Origin: Ustulina deusta | Lineage: Eukaryota > Ascomycota > Sordariomycetes > Xylariales > Xylariaceae | Assembly (NCBI GenBank): GCA_023159155.1 | Contig: JAJNNX010000040.1 | Span: forward strand, 62,001 to 126,000 | Direction of reading: 5' to 3' | DNA length: 64,000 nt | Part shown: positions 1 to 12,094 of the stretch, in pieces | Numbering within the stretch: position 1 is the first letter of the stretch | Layout: each line of letters opens with the position of its first letter | The notes under the pieces: model-generated | Database searches by the model: none | The model's input: only the letters and a program-made list of their open reading frames with translations | What the model was told of the DNA's origin: nothing | Position numbers and translations under genes: made by a program

Positions 1-327
1 AGCGCTTCCGACAGATCGGGCAGGTCGGCTGCTCACGGAGCCAGTAAGAGATGCATCCAAACCCAAAAACGTGGCCGCATGGCAGCATCGTGAATGGCTC
101 GTGGTCACGATCGACTGTTTTGGTGATGGCAAGACCCTTGCAACAAATGCTACAATCCACGGAGAGGTTGACATCGGGAAGGATATGACCTTCGGAGTCG
201 AAGTACGGCGCCCAATTGGGTGCGTAGCTGTTCAAGACTAATAGTCAGCAAATAAGCCAAAAGACCGCCATGCGGAAAAAAAAAAAAAACCTTGGTTATC
301 ATACGTGTCATGTACATTGCGCTTCAT
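1..327 (-). CDS. RING-finger protein, partial (C-terminus beyond window)
   Basis: Two exons are visible: 291-327 with the ATG at 327, and 1-237, separated by a 53-nt intron (238-290) whose donor runs straight into a poly-T tract and which ends in TAG. The joined reading begins MKRNVHDTYDNQVLNSYAPN and reaches a RING domain: a first pair CSICC, then LPCGHVFG and the pair CPICRKR. RING domains bind two zinc ions and usually act as E3 ubiquitin ligases; the substrate cannot be inferred. The first exon is short and lies in front of an ordinary intron, so the start is reasonable but not certain. The next gene, at 1140-1970 on the same strand, also encodes a RING protein, so the pair may be an old tandem duplication. 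Confidence 0.7.
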
Positions 328-1139
328 CTTGAACTGTGAGTACGGTACAAGTAGAATGAGTTATGCGTAAGATCGTGAGAGATCTCAAATAGGAGTTGAG
401 ATGTGTTGGTGAACCGAAGATGATGGGGATGGGAACAAGTTGAGGTTGAACCAAGAGCCGGTCTACTCGAGAGATTTATGTATAATTGTGGCAGACTACT
501 TACCCAGGTAGCTAGCTAATCCTCATTGCGATGAAACGTCAATGCGCTTTAGAGCGTGGCCATTGAGAAGCTCCTCTTGTTGAATGTACCAAATTGGGAT
601 CAGTGGGCAGCCCAGCCACAAACACCATTGAATTGTCACGCCCATACCCGGCGTATTGGGATAGGTCTAACCACACACTTCGATACGTATTATTGAATAC
701 AATGGGGTGATTCCGACTGTTGAGTGGGCCCCAATGTAGTTCTTGCAATAGCTATGGAGTGACGAGGTCCTTGACCGTTTGCTTGACAGACTGGCTGCTT
801 CGACAGTTGGCTGAATGACCTATCCGGAAGGGGACCTGAATAGCTAATTACGAGTGACTTACAGAACTATCTCAACCCTTATATTCGACTCGCGCTGCTT
901 TAGTACAAATCTAACAAACAAGTCATATTACTAAGTAGGTATCAAGGAGGGCAGATCGCAAATTCTAATTTCCATTGTTGCTGCTACGTCCTGTTCCGCC
1001 TGGATGGATACAAGTACACATATAGATACATTGGTACCTGACATTGTCATAATAAAAAACAACCCCATTTAACACCTAGCACACAGGATCAACCTGTTCC
1101 GTATTCAACACGAACAGTCAAAATTATTACATTTATTAC
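328..1139. other. Intergenic, between two RING genes
   Basis: This stretch holds the promoter of the RING gene that starts at 327 and the 3' end of the RING gene that stops at 1140. A 69-codon open frame on the minus strand (539-748) has no recognisable domain and I do not call it. I see no repeats or RNA genes. Confidence 0.5.
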
Positions 1140-1970
1140 TTACCACCGATTATAGTGGATGTTTGTTCCCCAGAAATCCCACACCCGCTGCGTAAACCGT
1201 TCCGCAGTGTGCCGCAGGATTTCAGCCGAGTTCCGGAACCTGAAGTCGTCGGGGAAGATTGGAGGGAACAAAAGATGGCGCAGCCTGTCTATCGCACCGT
1301 GGACATTTCCTTTATAGCAGATTTCGCATAAGCGAGGGATGCCGCCGCCTTCGGGGAGGGTCAGCGGCACCTGCTCGGCCCTATACAGCATCGGGTTATA
1401 CTCTCTAGGCGCGATGAAGTGGCCGCATAAGTACACCAAACTAAGGCGACATAGGGGACAGCGGGTAATGCCATCTTCGGATTCGAGCCCGGATTCGACA
1501 AGCCATTTTTCAAGACAGTCAGAGCCCATATAGTGACCACACGGGAGGGTAGCCAGCCACTCGAGAGGCCCCTCTTCGGAGCTCTGAGAGCGAGGCCTTA
1601 CGCATTCAGGGACTTGGAGCTTATGTTCCATACAAATCACACAAGTGAGATCAAGCTCCACTCTATGATTGTTCTCGTCCAGCCCGTCGTCGAGATATCG
1701 AGCGAAGTCGCTGAAGAGGGATACGTTCCCGTTATTCAACACGCGAGTGGGGGCGAACGTCGGCGGGCAGACACGGACGAGCCCGGGCGGGGCACCACTT
1801 AGACGGCCGCGCTGATATTCATCGGCCGGTATTCCCGGCGGCGACAAGAGCGTCTCCGGTTTCGGCGGGCGCGATGACGATGTCGGTGGGTGAGCATGGG
1901 CATTTGGAAAATGACTTTCCACGAAGTCCACTGCTTCGAGGGCTGCTCGTCGGTTTCCAAATGGCGTCAT
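1140..1970 (-). CDS. RING-finger domain protein, 276 aa
   Basis: A single uninterrupted frame of 276 codons starts at ATG 1970. The N-terminal ~100 residues are proline/serine rich and probably disordered. The middle holds a RING signature: CVICMEHKLQVPEC, then LPCGHYMGSDCLEKWL and CPLC. The spacing between the first cysteine pair and the CGH is long (about 30 residues) and a further 11-residue acidic segment separates CLEKWL from CPLC, so this is an atypical RING. A second CGH and a CEICYKG motif lie further C-terminal. A ubiquitin-ligase role is the usual inference for the family, with no evidence here for the partner. The frame is the only long one, and it runs in the same direction as the partial RING gene at 1-327. 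Confidence 0.75.
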   Translation of the reverse strand: MTPFGNRRAALEAVDFVESHFPNAHAHPPTSSSRPPKPETLLSPPGIPADEYQRGRLSGAPPGLVRVCPPTFAPTRVLNNGNVSLFSDFARYLDDGLDENNHRVELDLTCVICMEHKLQVPECVRPRSQSSEEGPLEWLATLPCGHYMGSDCLEKWLVESGLESEDGITRCPLCRLSLVYLCGHFIAPREYNPMLYRAEQVPLTLPEGGGIPRLCEICYKGNVHGAIDRLRHLLFPPIFPDDFRFRNSAEILRHTAERFTQRVWDFWGTNIHYNRW

Positions 1971-2931
1971 GGCTCAAATTCGAAAGGTGAAGGAAAAGTA
2001 CGAGAGAGAGAAAAATGTCTGATATTCTCCTTCGATTCGAGGCCGAGCAGCGAACTTATGAGGGGCTTCGTGCTCTAAGACGCACGAAATTGAAAGTGTC
2101 CGGAGCCCTTTGTGCGGAGCCTCAAGGTCTTTATGTGACAACAATGCGCTGTTTTTTTTTTCACATATAATGCAGATACGCTGTCAATCGTGAAAGAGAT
2201 TTCCATCATCAAAGCCCTTGTTCTGGAGTTGATTCAGACCACCTGTGATTAAAGATCGGATACAGCTGGAATGACAAAACACATAATCGCGTTCCCTTGA
2301 GGCTCACTCTTAAAGACTTAGTCGCAACCAAGCATTTCGAAGAGAATTTTTGCACAATAGGGAGAAAGCAAGGGAAATTGTTGACTAGAGACGCCATCCG
2401 GAATCTTCAACGTCCAAAGCTGTTGGGTTAATGGTATAGTTAAAGCATATAGCCAGGCGAGTGTGTATAGCAAGGTGGAATGACTAAGTATGTACGGCAG
2501 TTGAAAACGTGCTGGCTAAGCCGACTGTAGCTAACCAATTCAGTCAACCTAAAAGACATATCCATCTAGAACAACTACCACAACAACGGAGTGGCTTCCT
2601 AAGCCATGGTTTCTCCCTCATTAAGTTATCAGTGAAACTGAACACACATTAAACAGAACTCGAGCGTTCCGGTACTATTTCACAAAATATAAGTACCGGC
2701 CTACATCTCAGAACTTCAGCATTTCAATCTGTTCATTCATTTCATTTTCTCATTCATACCATCTAACAATATAGCACATATCGGTCATCGCTAATGTACA
2801 GCTCAAAAAAGTAGACAACCAAGTGGCCGCCCGTACCAGCAAATGCAAATTGACGTGTATATACATAATTGAAGCCTTCCTTAAGGCGGCCGATGTCGTT
2901 GACATCTGGGTGTAATATGGTCCCTATAACA
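1971..2931. other. Intergenic between RING gene and palF
   Basis: The region contains the likely promoter of the RING gene starting at 1970 and the 3' flank of palF. There are short T-runs (around 2150) and no open frame above about 62 codons. I see nothing else. Confidence 0.5.
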
Positions 2932-5410
2932 TTACCGCTCATATCGAGGTAAGGGTTCTGAGGTGCCTGTTGCGTTAGACGTCTCTACTATGGTGCGGTA
3001 GTTGCCTCCAGTCCCACCACCATTATCCTCGTCTAGGGTTGGCGCCGACGGCTCATGAGGCCATGGGGGCGACAATCTAGTCCGATTGAGGATGGGAGCA
3101 GAGGGTCCCGCACCGTCATAGTCTTCGGGTATATCCGGGGGGGCGCTTGCTTCTGCCAGTAGCCTTCGACGCTCAAGCTCTTGCTTGTCGTCAGTATGAT
3201 GCTGGGAGGGTTCAGCCTCTAAGTCCCCTAATGTAGGGGCGGATGGCTCTGCTGCCGCATCGCTATCTGGGACGTGCCCTGGCACTGGACCAATGGTAGA
3301 GAAGCTGTGGGCCTCCACATGTGGCGTTTGATCTGGGGCGGAAGGTTGTGATGGACCGGCGGCTGTCTCTGGGCGCTGTGAAGAGGGCTGGCTTGGAAGT
3401 AATCGTTGCTCAGCCCGATGCGCACGTTCTTTGTCCGTAAGATTGCTCTCGTCGGCAATTTCCGGGGGTGGAACGTAAATGGGGACTTGCGTCTCATGGG
3501 TTTGGAAATCATAGAGCGCTGTCTGGGGGGATGTCACAGGATAATAACGAGGCTGCGGCTCTCGAGAACCACCAGGGTTGTATTCTCCCTGATACTCGTT
3601 ATCGCCATCATAGGTATTTTGCCAGCCGTAGTCGTACGATTCCTCCTCGCTGGGCGGTTCATCTGGGGGGGGGGCTGGCACCGTCGGAGAGGGGCGTGCA
3701 ACAGCTTTCCCTCGCGACCTAGAGCTATCTGTTGTCCCGACGACAACCTCAAAGGAGACGGAAATAACTCCCTTTTCTCGCCTGATATGATCGGTGTCTA
3801 TAATAGTACCATTCCAACTTGCTAAGAGGTTCAGATCGATGCCGTATGTACCACGTACTGAAGCCGAGGAGACCATCCGACTGGGATTCTGTGATTGTGA
3901 AGCGCTGCTCGAAGGACCAGCCAGTCTGCCACCTAGGTCAACAATGACCTCAATATGATACTTGAAAGTGATCAAGCCCCCTGGTACATTCCTAATGCTA
4001 GGGAAGGCATCCTCCGGGACTCTGACCGCAGTGGTTATATTCGCCGTGAAAGTGGCTGGGTCAATGATAAGAGGGGCCACTGCTTGGGAGAGGTCTTTCC
4101 GGAAGACACTACATGAACCCGCGGAAGATAACGACAGACCGCTAAGTCCAGTTTTCGACCTAGGGTAGTATTCATCTCGCTCTAGCTTTTTCGCATCCTC
4201 TTTGGAAAGTCCCGTAAACGAGGATGCCGGGGGGGCACAATCCACGCGGCCTTGTCTATAGAGCGTTACGATAATGCCATGTAAGCTTTTCATGTAACGA
4301 TTGTGCTCAACTCTGATCCTGACCGGTACCAAGTCTCCTGGTAGGCAGCCACCTTTTAGTAGCTCTACTGTGGCAGTGATTTCCCTATCGTCGTGTCCCG
4401 AATGCTTGCTCCCCGTAGTAGATTCACCACTAGCATCTGCACCCCGTGCACTATAAGATGCACTGTTGTTACTCGCAACGCTCTCGCCACTAATCTCGCT
4501 TCGTACATCGGCGGTAGCAACCGGGTTTGGTGGCAAATTCTCGAGGTTTGCAGGTGTCGGGTTACCTAAATTCATAGTGCTGTCGTTCGGGCTCTCTGTA
4601 ATCCTCGAGTCTCGGTCTGATAATGGCTCTGTCAGCTCTGTCAGCTCGGCCAAAGCTGGATGGCCTTTGGGCGCTGGTGCCACCGCCGAGATTACAGCTT
4701 TCCCCTTCTTAGGCCGTCTTCTCATGGTCTGTAAGAAGACTCTGCGTTCCCGAGGCGGAGGAACCAACCCCACATCCACCTTCTCTACTAAAGAGACTCT
4801 GGTCTCACAACTGGAAGTGGGAGCTATTGTTGTTGGGCGAGTCAATGTCGCGGTCACAAAATAAGCTATCGTGCCCCTTTCGAACTACCCAAGCGATTAG
4901 TTAGCGAGTCCGAGGTGTCGAGCCAATGCAAGAGGACGCCCATACATCGATGCTACTTGGCAGCTCCAAGTCGGGGAATTGGAGATCGAACTCGAACTCC
5001 CATCTCGAAGCTTGCAGTCTTCCTTCACCGCACAACACGATCTCGTCCTGAAAAAGAGACGCATGTCCGTTTCCATGGTAGCGACCATTCGGGCCGCCGT
5101 GCGACACAACAGCGGGATTGACCGTGGCAACCTGGGCAGCGGCGCTGGCACTCTTGAAGGCACGAACATAGCCGTGTAACGCAACCGTCAGGTGCGTCAC
5201 GCGAACGGGCTTCACGACGGATAGAATAACATAGCCTTGGACGTGATCACCGGCCGAGTATTGACGATGCGGTTCCTTCAGGCGGATGTGAAAGTCGGCG
5301 AGATTGCGGGCGCGGGAGCGCAGAGGAGCGGCGAGGCGGGAGAAAAAGGAGGACTTGGGGGGTGTGTCGTCGGGGGACAGGTTGGCGACATTGTCGGGGT
5401 TGGAACCCAT
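2932..5410 (-). CDS. palF/RIM8: pH-response arrestin PalF/Rim8
   Basis: Exons are 4946-5410 and 2932-4884, with a 61-nt intron (4885-4945). The splice restores the family sequence LPSSID|FERGTIAYFVTATLTRP; the product is 805 residues. The N-terminal arrestin fold includes the hallmark stretch LKEPHRQYSAGDHVQGYV and VVKPVRVTHLTVALHGYV, which is the PalF/Rim8 signature. Established role: this arrestin binds the plasma-membrane pH sensor PalH/Rim21 and, once ubiquitinated, recruits ESCRT and PalA/PalB so that the transcription factor PacC/Rim101 is processed at alkaline pH. The last ~140 residues are acidic and proline rich and contain four PSAP tetrapeptides plus an ASAP, candidate docking sites for the UEV domain of Vps23. 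The N-terminal ATG at 5410 leaves a usual ~40-residue leader before the arrestin domain. Confidence 0.9.
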
Positions 5411-8400
5411 TTAATCAGCACCATGGACGAGTCGAGGTCAGCGTGTGCGTGCCTCGCATGGCACAGGGCGCCGGCGGTGGTCGAGGACTCGATGTGGACG
5501 CGGCTTCGGAGGGGGGAGGGAGAAGCAAGGAGCGCACGTGCGCGACGACGGGAACGTCGAGGGTCGCACGGGAGAAGGATGTCGTCGAGACGAGGAATCC
5601 GAATGACACGGGCCAGCCGGGCTCGAGGATGATCGGGGACGGTCGGGGACGGTCGGGGAATGCCGGGCTTGGACTCGAGACTGGAATTGGTGACAAATAG
5701 CACTGTAGAGGGAAACTAAATGCCCAAGGCTCCGGCGCCAGCGGTGCGGTTAGGCGCCGTTTGGAGGGTGCAGTGGGCGGGAAGGAGTGAGGTTCCTGAC
5801 AGCTCTTGGGTGCTGTTGCATGCCAATGCCAAGAAGAGAGGCCTTGGGTAAGTATTCTTGGAGATCTTGGAGGCGGGTGCCAAGAGATTCCGTCCTTATT
5901 ATATATGGAGGGGAGGCCAGAGGTACCCGCACTCTTAGGTAAGTGCTGAGACGAGAGACTAGACTCGGGAGAGCCCTCCGAGTCCAGTTCCCCGTTTTAA
6001 TATGCGGGGCTGAAGACCCCTGGACTGTCAGCTTGCGGTAGTGTAGGCGTCTGTTGGGTGGCGTTTTGTTTTGTGTTTGGGTCTGCGACATGCATGTACC
6101 TAATTCCGGACCTCGCCATCTGGAGAAATATATATAGATGTCCGCCCGTCCCGTGACAACGTTTTTTTGTTTAATACTGGTAGCGGTGATGCATAGGTTA
6201 CCTAGTATTGCATAGGTATGTTGCGCTATTGCATTCGTTCTCGTTGCCGATCACGTTGATATGTTGCCGAGAACAATAAACGAAGGAAAGGGTCCCATGT
6301 AGTTAGGTATTAGGGATCGATCAATAACATGTAGCCGGGGTTGATCTGACTAGACTAAGTCCTGTTGTCAAGCCTCCTTGTTATTAATGCATACTGTCAC
6401 ACGGAGTTAGGCCGTAAGACGGTTCGATTCGGACTGCGAACTGCTACTAATACCACCACCGCCACCGCTACCGCTGCCTACCTCCCAGTACTTCTTTACA
6501 CTACCACCCGATTGTATGGAATCCCACTCGAGTGGGAACGGTATAACTAGGCTACCGTCAGGCGGATATGATCCTCTGCAGAGCGAGAAACCCCCGATAC
6601 GTACAGTAGGTAGGCTACTGAGGAACTACTAGTAGGTAGGCAAGGAGGGCGTTGAGCGTCGTTGTAACGTGCAGTAGCGTATGCTGTACGACTACTATCG
6701 TGCGAAAAAAGGCCGCTCGAGGTATCATCTCGTCCATCCATTGGACGACATCCTTGGCTGACTCACGATTAGCTGGTATATGTGCGCCATGGCAAACACC
6801 CGGGACCTTGATTTGCTCAGAGCGCAAATGGCGCGTGATGGACAAGGGAATAACGGCCGCTTCAGACGAGATGCCGGCCGCGTCGTCCCCCCACCAAGTC
6901 CTACTGGAATCACAAGGTAGTGTTGCCGGCAGCCATCAAAGGGCGGGAAGAGCCGTGGAAGCCCAAGAGAGGGGAGAAAAGAAGATGGCTGACCTCGTAT
7001 TAACATACGATTGATGCAGCGTAACCACGTGCGTTCTTGACCGAGACAACGGAACCCCACCTCCCAAGATAGGTGATAGGACGGGCTTCAGCGCGATGGT
7101 TTTCGATCCGCGTAGAACGGCATTGACGGCAGCTGCGAAATTAATGACGCGCCAGACTTCCACAGATTCACGGTGGTGGGCAGTTAAGGTGGGCAGTCAA
7201 GGTAGGGGGGGGATGTGGTGATGATATGCCGTACACGACATGCCTGGTAGGAATGTAGGTGTCTCACCTGCAGACCTTGGATCAGGGTTGGCGAGTTCCG
7301 GGACATCCCCGGCGCACACGCGCATAATAACATGGAATCGGACTACACTACACTGCAGATTATATCGGTTAGGTGGGGGGTCATACGCTGCCGGTTTGGT
7401 CATTATAGGTACATATACCTAGTAGATAGAAGAGACGTGTTGAGACGACGCAGAAATTAGATATAGCAAGGTAATGGTTGTTATAGGTGCAACCCTTGGA
7501 AATGGAGGCTAGTAGCTGTAAGAATTGAACTTGCCTGCCTAGTGCAGGTGTGCCCGAAAATAGCCCACCTAGATCGGTCGTGGAAAAACACTTTGCCAGG
7601 TCTGTCTAAACCAATTTAGTATGGTTAAGCATCCGCTAAGGAGTGTACCGGAGCAAATTGATAAGGTAATAAGCACTGACTCTAAAAGATGACTTAATAA
7701 AAGCCGAACTATCTACTATACGCTTCAAAAGTCGCCACTGTGTACAAACTTTTTAGTATTAAAGTGGGCTATGCGATTAGGCTCAATTATATGGGGTACT
7801 TATATTGCCCGAATACTGGGAGAGAGGCTACTTATACCTACGCTTCCTAGATAAACATGTAAATTTTCAATTGAGGAACAAGTTATCATAGCGAAATATA
7901 ATCTAATTCAGTGCAATAACTAAAGAAAAGAGAGTATTTTTTTCTCTTTGTAACTGTCATGCCAAGCATAGTAGAACAGGTGCACACTCACTATATATAC
8001 GTACCATGTTCACACATGTCTCGGTAGATAATCTTCCTCTTACAAGGTTCAGTCATGTAGCTTACCTACCTACTTAGGTAGTACACTCAATATACGACCG
8101 ATCCCCTCATACCTATATTGTACCTGACCTAGTGAACTTCCCATTCAGGACAGTAACCCTTCTCAACAATTTAGCCACAAAGTGGCTATGCACCCCTTTT
8201 TCAGCCACTTTAAGTTCCACTCACTCTGAAGAAGCGAAGTTGACATAGTAAGAAGGATGGAAACTACACATACTGTAATTGAACACCGAACCCACTATGA
8301 GGGGTAATGTACGCACTCCCCCGTGTCTTCCCAACAATAGCTGTTATTGTTATAATGAAAAGGTTAGGTACCTCCTATAAAGTTTAGAAACGTTGAAAGC

Positions 8401-9372
8401 TGCCAAGCAGTTCCTCAACACAGGGATGTTGGTCCAGCGGTTCGAATCCTATGAGCGCTAGTCCGAGGGTTCGGCCGCACACCTCTTTTTTCTCCTCAAA
8501 GTCGAGGACCTGCTTCGTGTATGGGGAAATGGCGAATCTAGGCGGGCTAACGATTAAAAGACACCGAATTCCTGAATTCCATGTTGCGGAGTCGGGACAG
8601 AATGCGCTTTAATTTGTCATAAGCTTTCTTGGCTACAGAGGGATTCCCCTGACGTGCGAAGATCGGCGGTCTTGTCCTCAAAGCTTAACTTGCAGCAGTC
8701 TCCAATTACTTTATCGCCAATATCGCTAGGTATCGCTAGGGTCTCCGCCGCTCTCCTGTACTAATCCTATCGCGTTCATAGTCCAATACACTACTCTACG
8801 ATAGTGTACACCGACCAACGAACTACTAAGCTAGGCTACTATGCTACTGTTGAGACGGTACGAGGCATCCTCCATTTACTGTGCAACATCAATATCCACC
8901 TTGGTACATTACAGTAGCGTCAAGCAATTGTGTGGATATTTATGTTGGAGGGTAGGTAGATGGAGACGCTTGACATCCAATGCATCCATGGCGAGGGGTA
9001 ATGCACAGAGAAAGTAGGCAACCGACACATTCTAGCGCGAATAGGATTCAAACCATCCTCTATTTTATATCCGCTTAACACTTCCCACAGCTACATTGCA
9101 GGATCAATAGAGGCAATTGGGCGACCCTTTGAGCCGAGCCGTTTATTAGTAGCAGTGCTTCTGTCTCGATGATCTGATAGTCTGGGGCATGAACTGCGTG
9201 CCTATGTGTGCGAATCGAGACGACCTTGCCCTTTCGAGCAACCAGGATTAATGCGCCATCTTCACTCCAGGCAAAGAGGGGCATCCCATCTATACTAGTA
9301 TACAACATCATATACCAACAACGCCAGGCAATGCAGTAACGCCCACCATGCAACGCAAAGAAACAGTTGCGC
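5411..9372. other. 4-kb gene desert
   Basis: No gene could be supported in these 4 kb. The first 300 bp (to about 5700) is GC rich and open in several frames on both strands, which I take as the palF promoter/5' leader. The rest is AT-rich with short palindromic ACCTAGGT/GGTACC words (for example around 8064-8088), two related T-loop-like motifs (8439-8461 and 9032-9054, see findings), and no frame above about 120 codons with a recognisable domain. A 92-codon minus-strand frame at 9075-9353, just downstream of CDC6, shows no family motif. Confidence 0.45.
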
Positions 9373-11345
9373 CTAGTCTAGTGCCTCGCCGCTCAGAATG
9401 CTTTTCAAAATGTCTGTACCGAGTCCCTCGATAGCGTGCTCCAGCTCTTTCTCTCCAACACAGCTTGCAACCTTTCTTTCATCTACCAATCCAACACCAG
9501 CAGTATAGCCTGCTCGCTTTGACCTCTTGCTTGGCGTCAGCAGCACAGTTAAAGATCCTGTCTTCCCGTCTACCTCTGAGACCAGTGAGAGTGTCTCCAG
9601 ACTACCGATAACCTCTCGAAATTCGGACCCCGAAAGAGGGTGGAGCACCGAGTCACGTGTGCACAGCAAAGAGTACGTCTCGTATAGCAACTTGATCGTC
9701 GGTGCAGCGCTCCGTGACTTGGAGGGTGACGGGGATACGATCGCCGATCGCGATGCTCTGTTTCGCTTCTCGAGAGCCATGAGTGAACATAATGCCGCCT
9801 TTTGCTGTAAGTTGAGGGTTTTGAGTCTTTGGCTCGTCCCATTGCTGAAAGCCGCTGCTGTAATCTTATTGAGATGCGTAATGCTCACGCGGGGTGCGTT
9901 CTCTATCGTCAATGTCTTCAATGAATTTGCCAGCATTGACGATACATCCTTTGCACGTGCGTCTCTAGATGGGGAAGAGAGGTTTGCCTTCTCTCCCAAT
10001 GGTCGCCGAGATGGTGTGGAAAGAAGAATCTCCTCCTTTACTTCTGCCTCGTGCTTCTGCTTAGTTTCCATCTCTACCAAGTCGATAGCCCTTCGGCAGA
10101 TTTCAAAGGCTTTCCGTAAATCTCCAGTCTGACTAGACACTTTCCGAGAGCACAAGTCGACGGCGGCAGGGTGAATGAAGGGCAGAGGACTCCCCTCGGG
10201 CACAAGGCTCTTCAAACGGCTCGTGATGATCGTTTTGATCTGGGCTGCTGTATACGGCAAAAAGGGAAGTAGCTCGGGTTTCAGGTTCCGAGACTTCAGA
10301 CGTGGCAGGAAGCGATCTGTGAGGTCCAAAGCATTGGCGATACCAACGAGCAGCAGGCGTGAAGTCTTCTGCATAGACCACTCGAACACCTTGTACAAGC
10401 TTTCCAGATCAAGCGTGAGAATGTGGTCGATCTCATCCAAGACGACGAGATAGACACTTGTCGACTTCTTTCGTGGCACCAAGAGCTTCTCGATAACTGT
10501 GGCCGCATCTCCATCGGGGAGGGTTGACGGGTCTGAAATCTGCTCCAGTAGGGTCTCGTAAAGATCTTTTGACGATTTAATGCTCATGCAGTTGACATAT
10601 GCTTTCTTGACAGGTGTCGAATCGACTAGGGCCTGGGTGACTTCGTTGACCATGGCGCTCTTGCCGGTGCCTGGTGGTCCGCTGACATAAATGCAGCCGC
10701 CGGGCGTTGACGTTTTGCATCGTTGTAAGAACTGCGTGAGGTGTTGCCGTTCATCATCCCGTCCAGTCAATTGGCCTGGATCGGCGCTCCGGGAGAACAA
10801 TTGCCTAGCATGGTGGTACACGGTTTGGATGGCAGCAGGAGTGAAGGGGGTCTGCGGTGTCTGTCTCTTGGCGATCCTGCCCGTAGACATGACCCGATGG
10901 CGTGGGGTGACGGGAACTCTGGCAAGAGCATCGCGGAAACGAGGCGTGCTCGGGGTAACTGGCTTGAAGTCTGGGATATTGCTTGTGAGAGGCTGTCTTT
11001 CTGCGCGGGAGCCGGAAGGACGAGGACACATACCCTGCTTTCCATCGTTGACTCGGCTTGCGCGTTTCGAAGGCGTGCCAGAAAAGGACTGCGCGGTGGT
11101 CTCGCGCGCGGGGAGTGCCTCGCTGTCATCGGTGTCGTCTCGGATCGTGACTGTCTCCGGGTCGACATTCTCGTCGTTGAGGAGGGCGCTGCGAGTTTGA
11201 CGTCTTGTTCGTTTGGTAAGCGACTCGGCAAACTCTGATGAATGTGTCAGTTGCGGTTTCGCATCGAAGATTGCTGGCAGCAAGCATTGGACCTACCGAG
11301 ATCTGCCGCACGCCGGCTTCGCTTTCCTAGCGTACTTGCTGGCAT
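9373..11345 (-). CDS. CDC6: DNA replication licensing ATPase Cdc6/Cdc18
   Basis: Exon 1 is 11297-11345 (MPASTLGKRSRRAADL) and exon 2 is 9373-11234, with a 62-nt intron (11235-11296); the joined protein is 636 residues. It is an ORC/Cdc6-type AAA+ ATPase: Walker A GPPGTGKS at residues 202-209, Walker B VVLDEID about 80 residues later, a Sensor-1 GIANALDL, the LPRLKSR box and a C-terminal winged-helix region. Cdc6 loads the MCM2-7 helicase on origins bound by ORC in G1. The N-terminal 150 residues and the linkers carry many S/T-P-x-K/R sites (TPSK, TPSR, SPSR, SPSK), the usual CDK targets that block re-licensing. Two ACGCGT boxes lie upstream (11618-11684), fitting G1/S control. The gene is divergent from the molybdenum cofactor sulfurase. 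Confidence 0.92.
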
Positions 11346-12094
11346 TTTGTTCTGTCTTTCTTTGTTTCTTTCTTCCTCTCTTTCTTTGATCCTTCTCTCC
11401 TAAACTGTAGTGCTCGAGACCAAAAATGATGCGGGAAGCAAGAGTCTGTAAAATAGCAACCGCAAGTGACTGTTGTGTGGAAGCAGACAAGGGAAGCAAG
11501 CGGTGCCGAGTAGGTCTCCCATTTTACATACAATGTCCAATTCAATTTAGCGCGGGCCACGACGCGACAAGAGCGCGTAAAGTGGTTCCCACCTGGTCGG
11601 GTCCACCCGTGTCTCCAACGCGTGCTGTGAATGGTCCCAGAGCAAGCTTGAATGGTTCCGCCATTTTAGTGGGTCCAAACGCGTTCGTCATAGGTACCTA
11701 GGTAAGTGCACAGGCCAGTTTGCCTAGATGCTGTGTGGGAGGTGGGACGGTGACCTCCGGCGCTCCCTGTACTCCAGGCCAATGCCCCAAGCCAGACCTA
11801 GGTCTCTTGCCGAGCCTGTTACCGCCTGCTACCGCCGGCCCCCGTGACCAGCCAGACGGATAGGCGGTTTGGTGACTTATCTTACAAAGCACGTCGGGAA
11901 TTATTGCCACATACGCATGCTACTGAACCAGCCGTCTAGGTACCTACTGCATGCACCTTGTCAGAGCACTTTGACTACATCATGCCGCTCCCAGGCATTC
12001 CGTCTTGGCTTATCTTGGAATTTAACTCGGGAGGACCGCCGACGCCAGAAGTGTCTGCATTAATGTCCGACACTCTATCGCCACCACGGTAAAG
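11346..12094. other. Shared divergent promoter, CDC6 / hxB
   Basis: This 749-bp interval separates the start codons of two divergent genes. A pyrimidine/purine-rich stretch (11350-11400) precedes CDC6, and two ACGCGT boxes lie mid-interval. The hxB-proximal half contains no other recognised element. Confidence 0.6.
11618..11684. promoter_or_regulatory. Two MluI cell-cycle boxes (ACGCGT) upstream of CDC6
   Basis: Perfect ACGCGT palindromes stand at 11618-11623 and 11679-11684, about 273 and 334 bp upstream of the CDC6 start codon. ACGCGT is the core binding site of MBF, the complex that drives G1/S genes in yeasts, where cdc18/CDC6 is a known target. Two copies 61 bp apart in a 0.75-kb interval would be unexpected by chance, but function here is inferred. 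Confidence 0.5.

Noticed and set aside
8439..8461. tRNA gene suggested by a perfect B-box
   Set aside because: The T-stem has two mismatches of five, there is no matching acceptor stem or A-box upstream.
9075..9353. 92-codon minus-strand frame next to CDC6
   Set aside because: No recognised motif, and no intron signal linking it to CDC6, which ends in its own stop at 9373.
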